Assembly (NCBI GenBank): GCA_964489125.1
Contig: CAZAXY010000005.1
Location: 6,220-70,219, forward strand
DNA length: 64,000 nt
Reading direction: 5' to 3'
From: GYS-P2D sp964489125
GTDB lineage: Bacteria; Bacteroidota; Bacteroidia; Chitinophagales; Saprospiraceae
The notes under the pieces were generated by a model. That model made no database searches. It saw nothing but the letters and a program-made list of their open reading frames with translations, and had not been told where the DNA came from. The number at the start of each line of letters is the position of its first letter. The stretch's first letter is position 1. Position numbers and translations under genes: made by a program. Below, piece after piece: positions 52,557 through 61,185 of this stretch.

Positions 52557-53059
52557 CACGGTTTCAATTCTTCCCAAGATCACATGGTATCATACCAAGG
52601 ATAGAATCGATAGTTAAAGTATTTCAGGATGCTGATTCAAAAATTACGAGCGATTCAAATAAACACACAAGCAATGAAGTCTTGCAACATTTGGAATTGG
52701 GTTTAGAGGAGATAGATTTTGTCGTAGAAAAGAGTAAAAAGAAAAACGATAAAATACACGTTCCTGTGCTATTTGGAGTGGATAATAAAATTGATAAAAG
52801 CTTCAATGCCGATGCCTTAAGTAAAGACGGTAAAATTGTGATTGAAGTTGAGGCTGGCAGAGCCGTCGATAATAACCAGTTTCTCAAAGATATTTTTCAA
52901 GCATCTATGATGTTTGAAGTGGAATACTTAGTTATTGCCGTTCGGAATGATTACAGAGGCGCTGATGATTTTACTAAGATTTATACATTTTTAGAAACAC
53001 TTTATATAAGCAGCAGGCTTCAATTACCTCTAAAAGGAATTCTTCTAATAGGATATTAG
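52553..53059 (+). CDS. Putative PD-(D/E)XK-type nuclease-like protein
   Basis: A 168-residue cytoplasmic protein. The central part reads KSFNADALSKDGKIVIEVEAGRA (in residues 87-109): an Asp in one strand followed after ten residues by Glu-x-Glu in the next, which resembles the restriction-endonuclease-like core in its BamHI-type D...ExE form. An upstream Glu that could complete the site lies in the preceding helix. The C-terminus (FLETLYISSRLQLPLKGILLIGY) looks conserved. No methyltransferase gene is adjacent, so a classical type II restriction pair is unlikely. The nuclease call is inference from motif only. Confidence 0.5.
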   Translation: MTRFQFFPRSHGIIPRIESIVKVFQDADSKITSDSNKHTSNEVLQHLELGLEEIDFVVEKSKKKNDKIHVPVLFGVDNKIDKSFNADALSKDGKIVIEVEAGRAVDNNQFLKDIFQASMMFEVEYLVIAVRNDYRGADDFTKIYTFLETLYISSRLQLPLKGILLIGY

Positions 53060-53192
53060 ATATTGATAGATGGTATGTTCTCATTATTTCTAATCATCAT
53101 GAAGCATACAGTCTTGATCAATCTCTACAGAGACAAGAGAACCGACTGCCGACTTAGGTAAAAAAAGAAACTTCAATCAATCTTTAATGGCT

Positions 53193-53200
53193 TAATTTTG
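53193..53200 (+). promoter_or_regulatory. -7 box abutting the mnmG start
   Basis: TAATTTTG matches TAnnTTTG exactly and ends 5 nt before the ATG at 53206, so the transcript would have almost no leader. No clear -33 element is found. Confidence 0.45.
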
Positions 53201-53205
53201 CATTC

Positions 53206-55071
53206 ATGTTTCCACATTATGATGTCATAGTAGTAGGTGGCGGGCACGCTGGATGCGAAGCAGCAGTGGCTGCTGCCAATATGGGTTCTAAAGTCATGCT
53301 TGCCACCATGAATATGCAGACGATCGCACAGATGTCCTGTAATCCTGCCATGGGCGGTGTTGCCAAGGGCCAGATCGTCAGAGAGATCGATGCCCTCGGT
53401 GGATACTCAGGTATCGTGACAGATCATACCATGGTCCAGTTTAGGATGCTCAATAAGTCCAAGGGTCCAGCAATGTGGAGCCCAAGAGCACAGAGTGACC
53501 GAATGATGTTTGCCGCCAAGTGGCGTGAGCTACTTGAGGCTAATGAAAATATTGACTTTTGGCAGGAGATGGTTACTGGTCTAATTGTCAAGGATGGCAG
53601 ATGCCAAGGGGTATATACAAGCATAGGCCTTGAGATACCTTCTTCTACGGTTGTCTTGACTAATGGCACATTTCTTAATGGGTTAATCCATATAGGTGAG
53701 AAACAACTTGGTGGCGGTCGTGCTGGTGAGCGGGCTGCTACAGGAATTACTGAACAGCTTGTAGACTTGGGTTTTGAGTCCGGGCGAATGAAGACTGGCA
53801 CCCCTCCTAGAATAGATGGAAGGACCCTTGACTACAGCAAAATGGAAACACAAGCTGGTGATGAAGAGGTCTGCAAGTTTTCCTTTACCGATACTCCTGA
53901 GATAACCAAACAGCTCCCTTGTCATGTAACTTATACTTCATCTGAAGTTCATGAAACCCTCAAGGAGGGATTTGATCGATCGCCGATGTTCAATGGTAGG
54001 ATCAGAGGATTAGGTCCGAGATATTGTCCATCAATAGAAGATAAAATCAACAGGTTTGCAGATCGTGATAGACACCAACTATTCGTTGAGCCTGAGGGTT
54101 GGAACACCTGCGAGATCTATGTTAATGGCTTCTCCTCGTCTCTTCCTGAGGACGTGCAGTATAAGGCACTTAAGAAAGTGCCTGGGTTCGAGAACATGAA
54201 AATGTTCAGACCTGGCTACGCCATAGAGTATGATTTCTTTCCGCCCACACAACTTAAGCCCTCTCTCGAGACAAAGCCTGTTGCCAATCTCTTCTTCGCA
54301 GGGCAGATCAACGGAACAACAGGATATGAAGAAGCTGCTTGTCAGGGATTAATGGCGGGCATCAATGCACACCTTAAGAATGCGGAAAAAGATCCATTCA
54401 TCCTGAAACGCTCCGATGCGTATATCGGTGTATTAGTAGATGATCTGGTAAATAAGGGCACCAAGGAGCCTTATCGCATGTTCACTTCGCGTGCTGAATA
54501 TCGCATATTGATCCGTCAGGATAATGCCGATCTCAGACTAACCCCAATCGCTCAATCTCTGGGTATGACGGGTCTTGAACAGCGCATGGAGCAAGTCGTT
54601 AAAAAACAGGAAGCTCTCAAGAGCATTGAGAAATACCTAAGTGCTACATCGATCACTCAAGATCAAGCAAATGGCTGGCTTAGCAATATTAACTCTGCAC
54701 CTTTAAAACAGTCCGTCAAGCTGAAGTCTGTGTTAAGCAGACCTAAGGTGCACCTATCTGATTTAGTTAAAGTTCATGCTCCCTTGAATCAGTTCCTTAC
54801 TGATATCCCCAAAGATTTTGTGGAGTCTGCTGAGGTAAATATTAAGTATGCGGGCTATCTTTCTAAAGAACAAGAGATGGTAGAGAAAATGAACAGACTT
54901 GAGAACCTCGTGCTAAAGGACGATTTCGATTATGATGGCATAAGCTCCCTGTCTGCAGAAGCACGGGAAAAGCTTTTAGAAATAAAACCAAGAACTATCG
55001 GCCAAGCAAGTCGCATTAGCGGCGTATCGCCATCTGATATTTCTGTTTTACTAGTTCATGTGGGTAGGTAA
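53206..55071 (+). CDS. mnmG: tRNA uridine 5-carboxymethylaminomethyl modification enzyme MnmG (GidA)
   Basis: A 621-residue FAD enzyme. The N-terminal dinucleotide fold has VVGGGHAGCEAA (about 8-19). The family signatures are CNPAMGGVAKGQIVREIDALGG (starting about 45) and FFAGQINGTTGYEEAA (about 363-378), and TSRAEYRILIRQDNADLRLT is also present. With MnmE it modifies the wobble uridine of several tRNAs at C5. Length is standard. Single copy here, with its own promoter and no conserved neighbour. Confidence 0.97.
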   Translation: MFPHYDVIVVGGGHAGCEAAVAAANMGSKVMLATMNMQTIAQMSCNPAMGGVAKGQIVREIDALGGYSGIVTDHTMVQFRMLNKSKGPAMWSPRAQSDRMMFAAKWRELLEANENIDFWQEMVTGLIVKDGRCQGVYTSIGLEIPSSTVVLTNGTFLNGLIHIGEKQLGGGRAGERAATGITEQLVDLGFESGRMKTGTPPRIDGRTLDYSKMETQAGDEEVCKFSFTDTPEITKQLPCHVTYTSSEVHETLKEGFDRSPMFNGRIRGLGPRYCPSIEDKINRFADRDRHQLFVEPEGWNTCEIYVNGFSSSLPEDVQYKALKKVPGFENMKMFRPGYAIEYDFFPPTQLKPSLETKPVANLFFAGQINGTTGYEEAACQGLMAGINAHLKNAEKDPFILKRSDAYIGVLVDDLVNKGTKEPYRMFTSRAEYRILIRQDNADLRLTPIAQSLGMTGLEQRMEQVVKKQEALKSIEKYLSATSITQDQANGWLSNINSAPLKQSVKLKSVLSRPKVHLSDLVKVHAPLNQFLTDIPKDFVESAEVNIKYAGYLSKEQEMVEKMNRLENLVLKDDFDYDGISSLSAEAREKLLEIKPRTIGQASRISGVSPSDISVLLVHVGR

Positions 55072-55085
55072 TAAAGGAAAGTTGG

Positions 55086-55099
55086 CCAATATATATTGG
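55086..55099. repeat. Perfect 14-bp palindrome upstream of the 55.1 kb gene
   Basis: CCAATATATATTGG is its own reverse complement. It lies 28-41 bp before the ATG at 55127. A second, looser inverted repeat (TTGGCG at 55111-55116, CGCCAA at 55130-55135) brackets the start codon. Either could be an operator. Confidence 0.4.
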
Positions 55100-55126
55100 G
55101 AAAAGATAGCTTGGCGTTATTCATAT

Positions 55127-56599
55127 ATGCGCCAAATCATCCTGATATTATTCAGCATGCTAACTGCAGAGGTCTGTAGCAGTCAGTATGGCCTTGAGGA
55201 ATTCAACCGAGAAGTACGCTTCATAAATGAGTCTATACACGGCGCACTTGTCTTACACCGCATCTACGAGAGCTTCAATCAAAATATTAATAAATACGTA
55301 GACCTCCCAAGTTATGAGCTCAACAACTATGGCAATAAGGATCTTCCTCTAAATGTCTATGATGATCCTGAACAATGGTTTTATGACGAGTCTCCGAACA
55401 AATTATATCAGGAGATTCGTAAATACACTCATAATAATGGAAGCCCGCCAATAGTCCAAAATATTCATAATATCTCTCAAAAACTCAATGGAGATCGCTT
55501 TAGAATAGATGAGCTTTCTAACAGCCCCAATATCAATGAGCTCAGCGTTATAAAGGAACTCTATGATGGACTAGAAGGGGTAGTAGCTTACTTTGACAAC
55601 CTGAGAGCTTCAGTGGAGTCATATGATCGACTGCTCGAACAGCTCCGATATGATAATGCCCTCAGTGAAAGTCAAAAAGTAGTGTATACGGCTGTGGCTG
55701 AAATTCACTTTGACATCAAAAAAATCATACGCAATCTAGGTAGAGATAACCAAAGTGCTGTAATCCGCAGTTTGTCCAAAATAGAACAGGAAAAGAACTG
55801 GCTTAACATCAGCATTGAAGATCTCAAGTCACAAGCTGAAGCCAAAAGCTTAAGAAGTCTGGTCGGAAACATCAATAATATCGTTGCGGAACTCTCGAAC
55901 TATGTAAACAACCCTTCAGTACCAGAAGAATATGCTCTGTTTGGTAAAGGCTACTACTATCAAAATGTGGTCCTACTGACCTTGATGAATCGTTACGGCA
56001 ATGGTTACGTCACAGAGTTCAATCAATTCTTGAAGCAATATAACTGGCCTGTACTCCATCTTACCGAAGAGCCTCATTATCTCAAGATCATCTATCCAGA
56101 GACTACGCCAAAAGAGTTATTGGAAAGCCCTTTAGAGGACATCACCACTCTGGAACAACTCCGCAGTGAGCCTCTTGATCCAATCCGAGCTAAACCTATA
56201 GATACATTCTATACGGATGGCAAGGAAAAAGAGCAAGCACAGCAGCTCGAAAGAGACATACCTGTCAATATCACTCATACACACGTGATCTATGTAGATT
56301 CGCAGTTTTTTGACATACAGTTATATGATCATCTGATAAAGGATGGTGATATGGTCTCTATAAATGTCAATGGAGAGTGGGTTTATAATGATATCTCATT
56401 AGAAAAGGAAGCTAAAACTATTCAATTAGAAGTCTCACCAACTAAACGAAACTATATCATGGTCCAAGCAGTAAATGAGGGATGGCGTCCACCTAATACT
56501 GTTGGAGTGCGATATATCAGCAATGGCAAAGTCGAAAATATCATTATCGCAAATGATCTGAATTCGGCAGAGCTTATAGAAATAAAATACCGCCAATAG
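55127..56599 (+). CDS. Exported protein of unknown function
   Basis: A 490-residue protein from the ATG at 55127 (signal MRQIILILFSMLTAEVCSSQ). An upstream start would prepend a non-signal leader and overlap mnmG. Residues 25-300 are mostly helical and charged. The last 110 residues form a beta-rich domain (HVIYVDSQFFDIQLYDH, GDMVSINVNGEWVYND, NEGWRPPNTVGVRY) that resembles C-terminal sandwich domains of Bacteroidota surface proteins with DGDxVxxxxNG and PPNT motifs. No enzymatic motif. It is followed 33 bp later by the TPR-like protein. Confidence 0.72.
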   Translation: MRQIILILFSMLTAEVCSSQYGLEEFNREVRFINESIHGALVLHRIYESFNQNINKYVDLPSYELNNYGNKDLPLNVYDDPEQWFYDESPNKLYQEIRKYTHNNGSPPIVQNIHNISQKLNGDRFRIDELSNSPNINELSVIKELYDGLEGVVAYFDNLRASVESYDRLLEQLRYDNALSESQKVVYTAVAEIHFDIKKIIRNLGRDNQSAVIRSLSKIEQEKNWLNISIEDLKSQAEAKSLRSLVGNINNIVAELSNYVNNPSVPEEYALFGKGYYYQNVVLLTLMNRYGNGYVTEFNQFLKQYNWPVLHLTEEPHYLKIIYPETTPKELLESPLEDITTLEQLRSEPLDPIRAKPIDTFYTDGKEKEQAQQLERDIPVNITHTHVIYVDSQFFDIQLYDHLIKDGDMVSINVNGEWVYNDISLEKEAKTIQLEVSPTKRNYIMVQAVNEGWRPPNTVGVRYISNGKVENIIIANDLNSAELIEIKYRQ

Positions 56600-56632
56600 C
56601 ATGACGAAACATAGAATCCTAAAGCTTCTTGT

Positions 56633-58138
56633 GTGAGGAGGGTTGGCAGAGTTTTCCTATTTCTATTTGTCGCTATTGCTGGTGCTTCAGGACAATCATA
56701 TTTTGACTATAACAACGATATAAGTCAGGCTTATACCTACACCTTACAGCTCAAGATGGATAGTGCACAGCACATCTTAGATAACCTTAAGATGAGCACT
56801 CCAGATAATCTGGCAACGTATCACATCGAAAACTATATTGACTTTTTTACTGTCTTCCTAGGTGAGGAGAAAGAAGATTTTGAGCACTTCGAAAAGCGTA
56901 AGACAGACCGCCTCAATGTAATCAAGCAGAAAGAGATAGACTCGCCCTTTTGGAGGCTATCGCAGGCAGAAATAACCTTGCAATACGCTCTAGTTCGCAG
57001 CAAGTTTGGCGAGTACCTCAGGGCAGGTTGGGACGTTAATAGAGCTAATAAGCTCCTTAAAAAGAATCAATCCATCTATCCCGATTTTAAACTCAACTAC
57101 AAAAGCTTGTCTGTGATTCACTCGCTTATGGGCTCGCTCAAAGGAATCAAGCGAAGCTTAGTACAACTTTTTACCTCCATGGATGGAGACTACGCACAAG
57201 GCATTCGGGAAATCGAAGAGCTTTATCATGCAGCCGAGTCCGATCAATATATCTTCACTCATGAAATCACAGCCATCAGAGCTCTGATCAGCATGCATGT
57301 CGAAAAGAACTCAGAGTTGGCACATAACATCATCAATAATGAAGAAATCAAGGCCCTACAAAGTCCCACACTGGACTTTGTACGATATTCTGTAAGCAAG
57401 AATTACGATCAATCCACTGATCAAAAAGATGAAATCCTGCGAAGAGCCATAGCAAATGGAGGCAATTTATCCTTTGACTATCTATGGTTATTGCTAGGCA
57501 CTGAATATCTACAACAAGGTGATACGCAAGCCGAGCAATACTTAAGGCAATTCATAGATAATTTTAATGGCAGACATTATATCAAGGAAGCCTATCAGAA
57601 GATGGCATGGTATGAGCTCATCATGAATGATGATGTAACTGCTTATAAAAGTTGGATGGCAAAGCTCCTTCACGTAGGTAATACTACTATTGGAGAGGAT
57701 CAGCAGGCCCACCGTGATGCACAATCTGCAGTGATCCCTGACAAAGACTTGTTGCAAGCGAGATTATATTATGATGGCAGTCGTTACCCGGCTGCGCTTA
57801 ACCTACTAGATAAAGTTGACATAGATAAGCTCTCCACCAAAAATCAACTAGAGTATTATTATCGCAAAGCTCGCGTGTTACAAGGCTTGTTTAGATATAC
57901 AGAAGCGACGGAACTATATAAGCAAGTCATATCTATAGGTGCAAGTAGTGATCGATATTTCGCATGTAGTGCCGCATTACAACTCGGAATAATATCTTCC
58001 ATACAAGGAGCATACGATGAAGCAAGCGTCTTTTTCATTAGATGCTTATCGCTCGATCCAGAAGAGCACCAGGAGAGCCTGCATCAGAAGGCCAGAAGTT
58101 GGCAACAAAGAATAAAGGGACGTCAATCCAAAGATTAA
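56633..58138 (+). CDS. Exported TPR-like helical protein
   Basis: A 501-residue protein starting at GTG 56633 (the frame has a stop at 56612-56614 and no ATG before residue 43). Signal peptide MRRVGRVFLFLFVAIAGASG-Q. The rest is helical, with TPR-like hairpins (YYYRKARVLQGLFRYTEATELYKQVI, AALQLGIISSIQGAYDEASVFF) and the pattern YHIENYIDFFTVFLGE near the N-terminus that I recall from a Bacteroidota family of unknown role. An 11-codon ORF (MTKHRILKLLV) overlaps its start as GTGA, either a leader peptide or the trace of a frameshift. Confidence 0.75.
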   Translation: MRRVGRVFLFLFVAIAGASGQSYFDYNNDISQAYTYTLQLKMDSAQHILDNLKMSTPDNLATYHIENYIDFFTVFLGEEKEDFEHFEKRKTDRLNVIKQKEIDSPFWRLSQAEITLQYALVRSKFGEYLRAGWDVNRANKLLKKNQSIYPDFKLNYKSLSVIHSLMGSLKGIKRSLVQLFTSMDGDYAQGIREIEELYHAAESDQYIFTHEITAIRALISMHVEKNSELAHNIINNEEIKALQSPTLDFVRYSVSKNYDQSTDQKDEILRRAIANGGNLSFDYLWLLLGTEYLQQGDTQAEQYLRQFIDNFNGRHYIKEAYQKMAWYELIMNDDVTAYKSWMAKLLHVGNTTIGEDQQAHRDAQSAVIPDKDLLQARLYYDGSRYPAALNLLDKVDIDKLSTKNQLEYYYRKARVLQGLFRYTEATELYKQVISIGASSDRYFACSAALQLGIISSIQGAYDEASVFFIRCLSLDPEEHQESLHQKARSWQQRIKGRQSKD

Positions 58139-58145
58139 CGTCCCT
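58116..58145 (-). terminator. Hairpin between convergent genes
   Basis: AGGGACGT (58116-58123) pairs with ACGTCCCT (58138-58145), and after a 1x1 mismatch AATC pairs with GATT. The stop codon of the plus-strand gene lies inside the stem. On the minus strand it is followed by TTTATTCTTT, so it mainly suits the metalloprotease gene. Confidence 0.55.
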
Positions 58146-58178
58146 CCAAAAAAATCAATAACCGGAACCGATTTCGCT

Positions 58179-59957
58179 TTATTTCTTCTTCAGGTTCTTA
58201 AGCTTAGCGTCACGATCTCGTCTCACGATCCGCAATCCATTGCCATCTACACAGAATCCTACATAATCAAATCTGCCAAATCTGCCATCAAGACTTACTA
58301 CTTGTCGCCCATCCGCATCTAGGATCTCGGCAAAACCATCACCATAATCACAGCAGATGCCGTCACCGTATGTGTCCTGCAATTCGAGCTCAAAACATCC
58401 TTCTGTTAACTCAAATTCTTGAGTGATCACCTGCCCTGCTCTACCATCTTGATATGGACCTCCTTGGAGGATTTCATTGAAATCTTCATCAAGTATGTAC
58501 CAGGTCGTCTCAGAACCAAAGTCATCTAACGTAAGCCTCAACGTATAAGCGCCATCTGTGCCATTATCTCCATTATCATCTGATCCTCCAGTTACATTGA
58601 ACGTTTCGATGCCCGCAAATCCTGTCCATCCAGTTACACAACGAGTTCTCAACTGGTACTGGTACTGAGTGCCCTCTTGTAGGCCTGTTAGTGTAATCTG
58701 TGAAGCTGTAGTATTCATCGCCGTCCATCTTCTATTTCCAAGCTCTCGATACCTAATTCTATACCTAATTACATCGGGCATATCTGACCAATCTATAAGT
58801 ACACTTGTCTCTGACTGAGATGTGACAGAAGATGACTGTGGAGCTTCACATATAGCCGGATCTGTATCAGTATCCTGTTCAGGATTATCATCTGTTGTGT
58901 CGTCTGTAGTGTCTTCAGGATCTGATGTGTCACCTGTGTTATCTCCACCTTGAGGGTTACTGATCACATTGCTCGCATTGTTAGTCAGATTGGTGAGATT
59001 AGCAGCAACATAGTTTTCCATTCTTAGTGCTTGACCATTGCTAAACATATACATACATGCATCATTTACATAGTCCATGTAGTTCATATGCATATCCATT
59101 GATCCACAGCTACTCACCCCTACCTGGGGGCATCCACCATAGTCTCTAGCTTGGTTAGGAGTATCTGCAACATCGTCATCACGATTACATCCATTGCCCC
59201 AGATATGGTCCAATAAGAAATAATGTCCTACCTCGTGCGTCAGGGTTCTACCTAAGTTAAATGGAGCCTGTGCATTGACAACTCCGCAGCCGCTGCCGAC
59301 CCCAAAAGCTGATGCATCCACAACGACTGCATCGCCATTACCAACTCCACCTAGCGGAGCGAATCCTAATAGCCCTGTATTAGGTTGTACGATGATATTC
59401 ATATATCCACTCCATCCATTGGCACGATCACCATTTGTTTGGTTTATCGTTACCGCCGCATCACCATTTTGGAGATTTGATCCGCTAGGGTGATTACGAT
59501 CTGCAAGAACAAATCTCAAGCAAGCCTCTCCATTGGTTACCCCAGGAAAGAATCCTGCTGCTTGACCAGTCCACTTATCGATATCACTATTCGTACCAGC
59601 AAAATCTTTATTGAGGATATCGACTTGACTTTGTGCCAATGCAACTAAACATGCACGCTGATTAGTACTAGCTCCCTGATAATGTACAGCAACAGGGATT
59701 ATAACAGGATCATTACATTGTGCCTTTTGAACTCGCTTTTGATTAATATCCTCGAACCTGTCTAACCGTGCATCGTACTCTTTCTTATAGGCTGGGTCGC
59801 CAAGTAGTAGTGACATGTGTTCATCAGAGCCACATGTCCGATGGCGATCAGAGAATGTCAAATCTTCATCAAATGATTCAGGCGAATCAAAATCATCGTT
59901 GCATGAATAAAGAAGTGCGAAAAAAAAGATACCGATAAATAACTTTAAATTTTCCAT
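58179..59957 (-). CDS. M43-like (pappalysin-type) zinc metalloprotease lipoprotein with fibronectin III domain
   Basis: A 592-residue lipoprotein (lipobox LLYSC, Cys at about 19). The metalloprotease domain (about 80-320) has the metzincin zinc motif HEVGHYFLLDH (about 239) and a Met-turn in HMNYMDYV. The usual Gly of HExxHxxGxxH is replaced by Leu. An Asp/Thr-rich linker (about 330-365) leads to a fibronectin type III domain (about 367-455). A Cys-containing beta domain with GDGICCDYGDG follows at about 470-590. It is probably surface-exposed and degrades extracellular protein. It is divergent from a LytS/LytTR pair whose candidate operator lies in the shared gap. Confidence 0.87.
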   Translation of the reverse strand: MENLKLFIGIFFFALLYSCNDDFDSPESFDEDLTFSDRHRTCGSDEHMSLLLGDPAYKKEYDARLDRFEDINQKRVQKAQCNDPVIIPVAVHYQGASTNQRACLVALAQSQVDILNKDFAGTNSDIDKWTGQAAGFFPGVTNGEACLRFVLADRNHPSGSNLQNGDAAVTINQTNGDRANGWSGYMNIIVQPNTGLLGFAPLGGVGNGDAVVVDASAFGVGSGCGVVNAQAPFNLGRTLTHEVGHYFLLDHIWGNGCNRDDDVADTPNQARDYGGCPQVGVSSCGSMDMHMNYMDYVNDACMYMFSNGQALRMENYVAANLTNLTNNASNVISNPQGGDNTGDTSDPEDTTDDTTDDNPEQDTDTDPAICEAPQSSSVTSQSETSVLIDWSDMPDVIRYRIRYRELGNRRWTAMNTTASQITLTGLQEGTQYQYQLRTRCVTGWTGFAGIETFNVTGGSDDNGDNGTDGAYTLRLTLDDFGSETTWYILDEDFNEILQGGPYQDGRAGQVITQEFELTEGCFELELQDTYGDGICCDYGDGFAEILDADGRQVVSLDGRFGRFDYVGFCVDGNGLRIVRRDRDAKLKNLKKK

Positions 59958-60062
59958 TGTAGATTTTTTTGAATGTTTGATAATTGTTTCGCCTCATCAG
60001 CGATTACACATCGAAATACCGACTATCGCAGAGGTGAAATGTTGGATTTCATAGCAACCGAT

Positions 60063-60096
60063 GGTTTTATTATACATTCATGGGGTTTTATTATAC
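60063..60096. promoter_or_regulatory. Candidate LytTR-type operator (13-bp direct repeat, 21-bp period)
   Basis: GGTTTTATTATAC occurs at 60063-60075 and again exactly at 60084-60096. The 21-bp period is two helical turns, the layout known for LytTR-domain regulators, which bind two direct repeats on one face of DNA just upstream of a promoter. A possible -33 TTTG lies at 60103-60106. The gap separates the M43-like protease gene from a LytS/LytTR pair. Confidence 0.6.
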
Positions 60097-60102
60097 TTCC
60101 CG

Positions 60103-60133
60103 TTTGGAAGCAGATTGGGACAAATCTACATTG
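60103..60133 (+). promoter_or_regulatory. Possible promoter of the LytS/LytTR operon
   Basis: TTTG (60103-60106) and TACATTG (60127-60133, one T short of TAnnTTTG) are 20 nt apart. The direct repeat lies 6 bp upstream, where an activator would sit. The GTG start is 20 nt downstream. Confidence 0.35.
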
Positions 60134-60153
60134 TGCCTTATAAGAAATAATCC

Positions 60154-61185
60154 GTGGATACATCTATACGAGCATTCATATTTGATACTAAGTATAAACC
60201 CTGGAGACACCTGCTTTTCTGGGTGTTCATCTATACTGATGAATTACTCTCGCTGGTAGGCTTAACAGAGGAATTGGATTTTCCTCAAGTGATATTTGCC
60301 CAGCTCACAATTGATATCATAACAGTATATGTCACCCTATACATATTGATACCCCGATACCTTCAGACTAAGCAATATGCTTTTTTCGTGATCATGGTGT
60401 TCTTGATGATTTTCATCAACATCCACAGCTTCTTTTTCATCGAAAACTATTACTACTACTATGAGGGTGGTCATCTCTCCTATTATATCAGTTCATTCGT
60501 GATCACTGCAAGTATGATAGGCTTAGCGATGGCGATTAAACTGTTGAAAAATCAAGTGCTGCAGGGTGAAGAACGGCAAGAATTAATCAATCAAAAAAAC
60601 AAGGTTGAGCTACAAGCACTCAAGGATCAGATTAACCCTCACTTCTTATTCAATGTGCTCAACACTATCTATATACAGACCAAAACTGACATAACGGCTG
60701 CCTCAGAATCTGTTATGAAGCTATCTGATTTATTGAGATTTCAGATCTATGATGCTGAACAGAAGGACTGGATATCCTATCAACAAGAAAAATCCTTCCT
60801 TGTCAACTACTTAGATCTTGAGGTAATGAGACGAGATGGCATGTCCTATCAATGGATAGAAGAGGAGGATCTGAGTCAATATGCCATACCAACTTTTCTA
60901 TTTCTACCACTTGTCGAAAATGCCATCAAGCACTCCCGCACAGCTCTTGCCTCTGGGGAGTCCATTACAATAGAGGTCTTGCGAGACCAGCAATGGTTGA
61001 AGCTAAGATGTACTAATAACATAGGCGATATAGTACATGAAGTGGGAGGATTTGGATTAGAGAATCTCAAGAAACGCCTGAGTCTCATCTTTACTAACGA
61101 GGTACCACTTGTGTTTGAAGAGAAAGAAGGTATTTTTAAGGTAGAGCTATCGCTACCGATCGATGAATTACATAATAATAGATGA
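60154..61185 (+). CDS. LytS-type sensor histidine kinase
   Basis: A 343-residue membrane kinase from GTG at 60154. Four transmembrane helices fill about residues 18-130. The His_kinase (PF06580-type) region has the phospho-acceptor His in ALKDQINPHFLFNVLNTIYIQ, and the HATPase part has PLVENAIKHS and GFGLENLKKRL. It phosphorylates the LytTR regulator encoded by the overlapping next gene (23 bp overlap). Signal unknown. Confidence 0.92.
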   Translation: MDTSIRAFIFDTKYKPWRHLLFWVFIYTDELLSLVGLTEELDFPQVIFAQLTIDIITVYVTLYILIPRYLQTKQYAFFVIMVFLMIFINIHSFFFIENYYYYYEGGHLSYYISSFVITASMIGLAMAIKLLKNQVLQGEERQELINQKNKVELQALKDQINPHFLFNVLNTIYIQTKTDITAASESVMKLSDLLRFQIYDAEQKDWISYQQEKSFLVNYLDLEVMRRDGMSYQWIEEEDLSQYAIPTFLFLPLVENAIKHSRTALASGESITIEVLRDQQWLKLRCTNNIGDIVHEVGGFGLENLKKRLSLIFTNEVPLVFEEKEGIFKVELSLPIDELHNNR

